Below, piece by piece: positions 62,703 to 64,000 of a DNA stretch of 64,000 bases. The position numbers and the translations under genes were made by a program. Under the pieces are notes generated by a model. The model was given only the letters and a program-made list of their open reading frames with translations. It had not been told where the DNA came from and did not search any database. Numbering within the stretch: position 1 is the first letter of the stretch; each line of letters opens with the position of its first letter. The stretch is from Gemmatimonadaceae bacterium (lineage in GTDB: Bacteria; Gemmatimonadota; Gemmatimonadetes; Gemmatimonadales; Gemmatimonadaceae), in contig DASXKV010000044.1 of the NCBI GenBank assembly GCA_036496605.1, positions 38,634 through 102,633 on the forward strand. Direction: 5' to 3'.

Positions 62703-64000
62703 ATGACACCGTCAGCACCCGCTCGTGCCGATCTGAGAATCGACACCGCGTCGTTGTACGCGTTGTTGCGGCTCGCGCTCGGAAAGTCTCGAGCAGTCGA
62801 CGCAATCGATTGGCAGGCGGCACTCGCGCACGCGGAACGAGAGCGGCTGATCGGCGTCATCTGGGCGCGCAGCGCTGACTCCATTCGTCGAGAAGCGCCC
62901 GCCGACGTGAGCTCAGCCTGGCAGAAACGCGCAGTAACGGCAGGGCTCGTTCTCGAGCGCCAACTCGATTCGCTCGCAGCGGCAATCGCCGCACTGCGCT
63001 CGCACGGGGTCTCTGCCGTCGTCCTCAAGGGCTTTCCGCTCGCCCAGCGAGTCTATGGGGATCACACGGTTCGGCCGGTCCTGGATTCCGATCTGTACGT
63101 ACCCATAGAGCAACGCCCTGACGCCGCGCACGCGCTCAGTGAAGTTGGTTGGCGCTGGACGAGCGGATCTGCGCCGGAAGAGGAACGATTCGAGTGTCGG
63201 GTCGGTGCGCAGACATTCGTGCTCGAAGTACACTCCTCGGCGCTCGACGACCCGCTTCTCGAGCACGTCCAGCTGCCGGTGGAGCAACGGTCCTTACGTG
63301 TTGGCGGCTACGATCTTCCGGCGCACGACGGGCGATTTCTTCCCGCCTATCTCGCGGCTCACTTGGCAAAGCATCACGAGAAGCCGCTGCTCTGGGCGGT
63401 CGATTTCTTTTTGCTCTGGTCGTCGCTCGACGAGGACGGTCGATGTGACGCGCTGCGCGCGGCGCGCGCAGTTGGTCTGGGACGACACCTCGCATGGGCG
63501 ATCCGGATCGCCGAGAACATCGACGCATGCCGCTTCGACCGCCAGCGCTCGGCCGCCGCGATGCGTCGACTCGAGCGGAGTCTCGGCACAACCGGCAACC
63601 TGCGTCGACTCATTCGCCTGGTTGCTCTCTCGGATTCGCCTCGCGCCTCGCTCAGCGTTCTCGCCGGCCGAATCTGGCCTCTCGCTCGGCGCCAGGGATG
63701 GCGTGCCGCGCCAGGATATTTTCTTCGCCGAGGCGTCGCGTGGCTGTACCGCCACGTGGTCTTCGAGCGCTCGTCCAGTGTGGAGAAGGCAGAAGCCGCG
63801 CGGCAGGCAATTGCGCTCTCTGACGTGGACTGTGAGGGCCGACTCGTTTCGGCGTTGGGATCCGCGTCTCGAGCGTGGTTGTCTCCGGCCGACGGCAGTA
63901 TGGAGCCGGCGATCCCACGTTTCGCGGTTGCGCGGGTCGTACCGCTCAACGGGCGCGGTGCCAGGCGCGGTGACGTCATCGTCAGGCGCGACGCGCGGGG
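62703..64000 (+). CDS. Nucleotidyltransferase-fold protein joined to a signal-peptidase-like (S24/S26) segment (3' end outside window)
   Basis: Open from ATG 62703 to the window end with no stop, at least 432 codons. Residues about 95-250 match the uncharacterised NTP_transf_5 (PF14907-like) pattern: VSAVVLKGFPLAQRVYGDH and RPVLDSDLYVP with the acidic pair, then FVLEVHSSALDD and a helical PAYLAAHLAKHH. After a helical bundle (about 260-370), the last 50 residues read LSPADGSMEPAIPR...RRGDVIVRR, which resembles the catalytic-Ser SMXP motif of S26/S24 peptidases. Positioned after surface-sugar genes. Such proteins accompany exopolysaccharide or peptide-export clusters. The fusion is inferred from a partial sequence. 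Confidence 0.7.
   Translation, partial: MTPSAPARADLRIDTASLYALLRLALGKSRAVDAIDWQAALAHAERERLIGVIWARSADSIRREAPADVSSAWQKRAVTAGLVLERQLDSLAAAIAALRSHGVSAVVLKGFPLAQRVYGDHTVRPVLDSDLYVPIEQRPDAAHALSEVGWRWTSGSAPEEERFECRVGAQTFVLEVHSSALDDPLLEHVQLPVEQRSLRVGGYDLPAHDGRFLPAYLAAHLAKHHEKPLLWAVDFFLLWSSLDEDGRCDALRAARAVGLGRHLAWAIRIAENIDACRFDRQRSAAAMRRLERSLGTTGNLRRLIRLVALSDSPRASLSVLAGRIWPLARRQGWRAAPGYFLRRGVAWLYRHVVFERSSSVEKAEAARQAIALSDVDCEGRLVSALGSASRAWLSPADGSMEPAIPRFAVARVVPLNGRGARRGDVIVRRDAR

Overview
The window is GC-rich, densely coding bacterial chromosome carrying core genes (a ribosomal/alpha-operon block, smpB, pyrD/pyrF, carB, two tRNAs). It shows no phage, insertion sequence, CRISPR array or rRNA. Several traits fit a Gemmatimonadota-like soil or aquatic heterotroph: alternative complex III, small lipoproteins whose mature ends read CGGDSTGP, a divergent membrane pyrophosphatase, SSS symporters, and tonB-exbB-exbD-exbD clusters. 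That assignment is inference; no 16S gene is present.

Layout. 1-1866: end of an alternative complex III operon (actE, actF). 1989-2572: a zinc-ribbon thioredoxin and tRNA-Ala(TGC). 2573-5785: gene-poor stretch with small lipoproteins and hypotheticals. 5786-11728: a peroxiredoxin, a GAF/PAS histidine kinase with an NtrC-type regulator, and an OmpR-type regulator with its kinase. 11821-15244: tonB-exbB-exbD-exbD, a terminator, then a second tonB-like gene. 15601-22790: two APC permeases around a membrane pyrophosphatase, then a dicarboxylate/amino acid symporter. 22817-30846 (minus strand): an amino-sugar cluster of serine hydrolase, SSS symporter, IscA/ErpA-type protein, NagB-PIG-L fusion, second SSS symporter and BadF-type sugar kinase. 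31074-34498: lipoproteins, a CDP-alcohol phosphatidyltransferase and inositol-phosphate synthase. 34498-38893: a 2-oxoacid dehydrogenase (E1 alpha, E1 beta, E2) with small satellite genes. 38897-43469: PHP phosphoesterase, an SDR protein, an unrecognised cysteine-rich protein, thioredoxin reductase, metallo-hydrolase and DUF4149 protein. 43529-49683: aspartase, Rrf2 regulator, tRNA-Leu(CAG), smpB, cell-wall amidase, pyrD, pyrF. 49787-53130: rpmJ-rpsM-rpsK-rpsD-rpoA-rplQ-rpmB. 53203-64000: nucleotide-sugar genes for GDP-D-rhamnose (gmd, rmd) and UDP-diacetamido-uronic acid (wbpD, wbpB, wbpE, wbpA types), with carB embedded, ending in a nucleotidyltransferase-fold protein joined to a signal-peptidase-like segment that runs off the window.

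Most genes are packed with 4-bp ATGA or GTGA overlaps, so operons are long and translationally coupled. The strongest non-gene signal is the heptamer CCTAACG/CGTTAGG. I count about 40 copies by eye, in genes, across stop codons and in intergenic gaps, on both strands. The most system-like loci are the amino-sugar cluster, where a PIG-L domain may replace the absent NagA, and the surface-glycan operon with its right-edge fusion protein.
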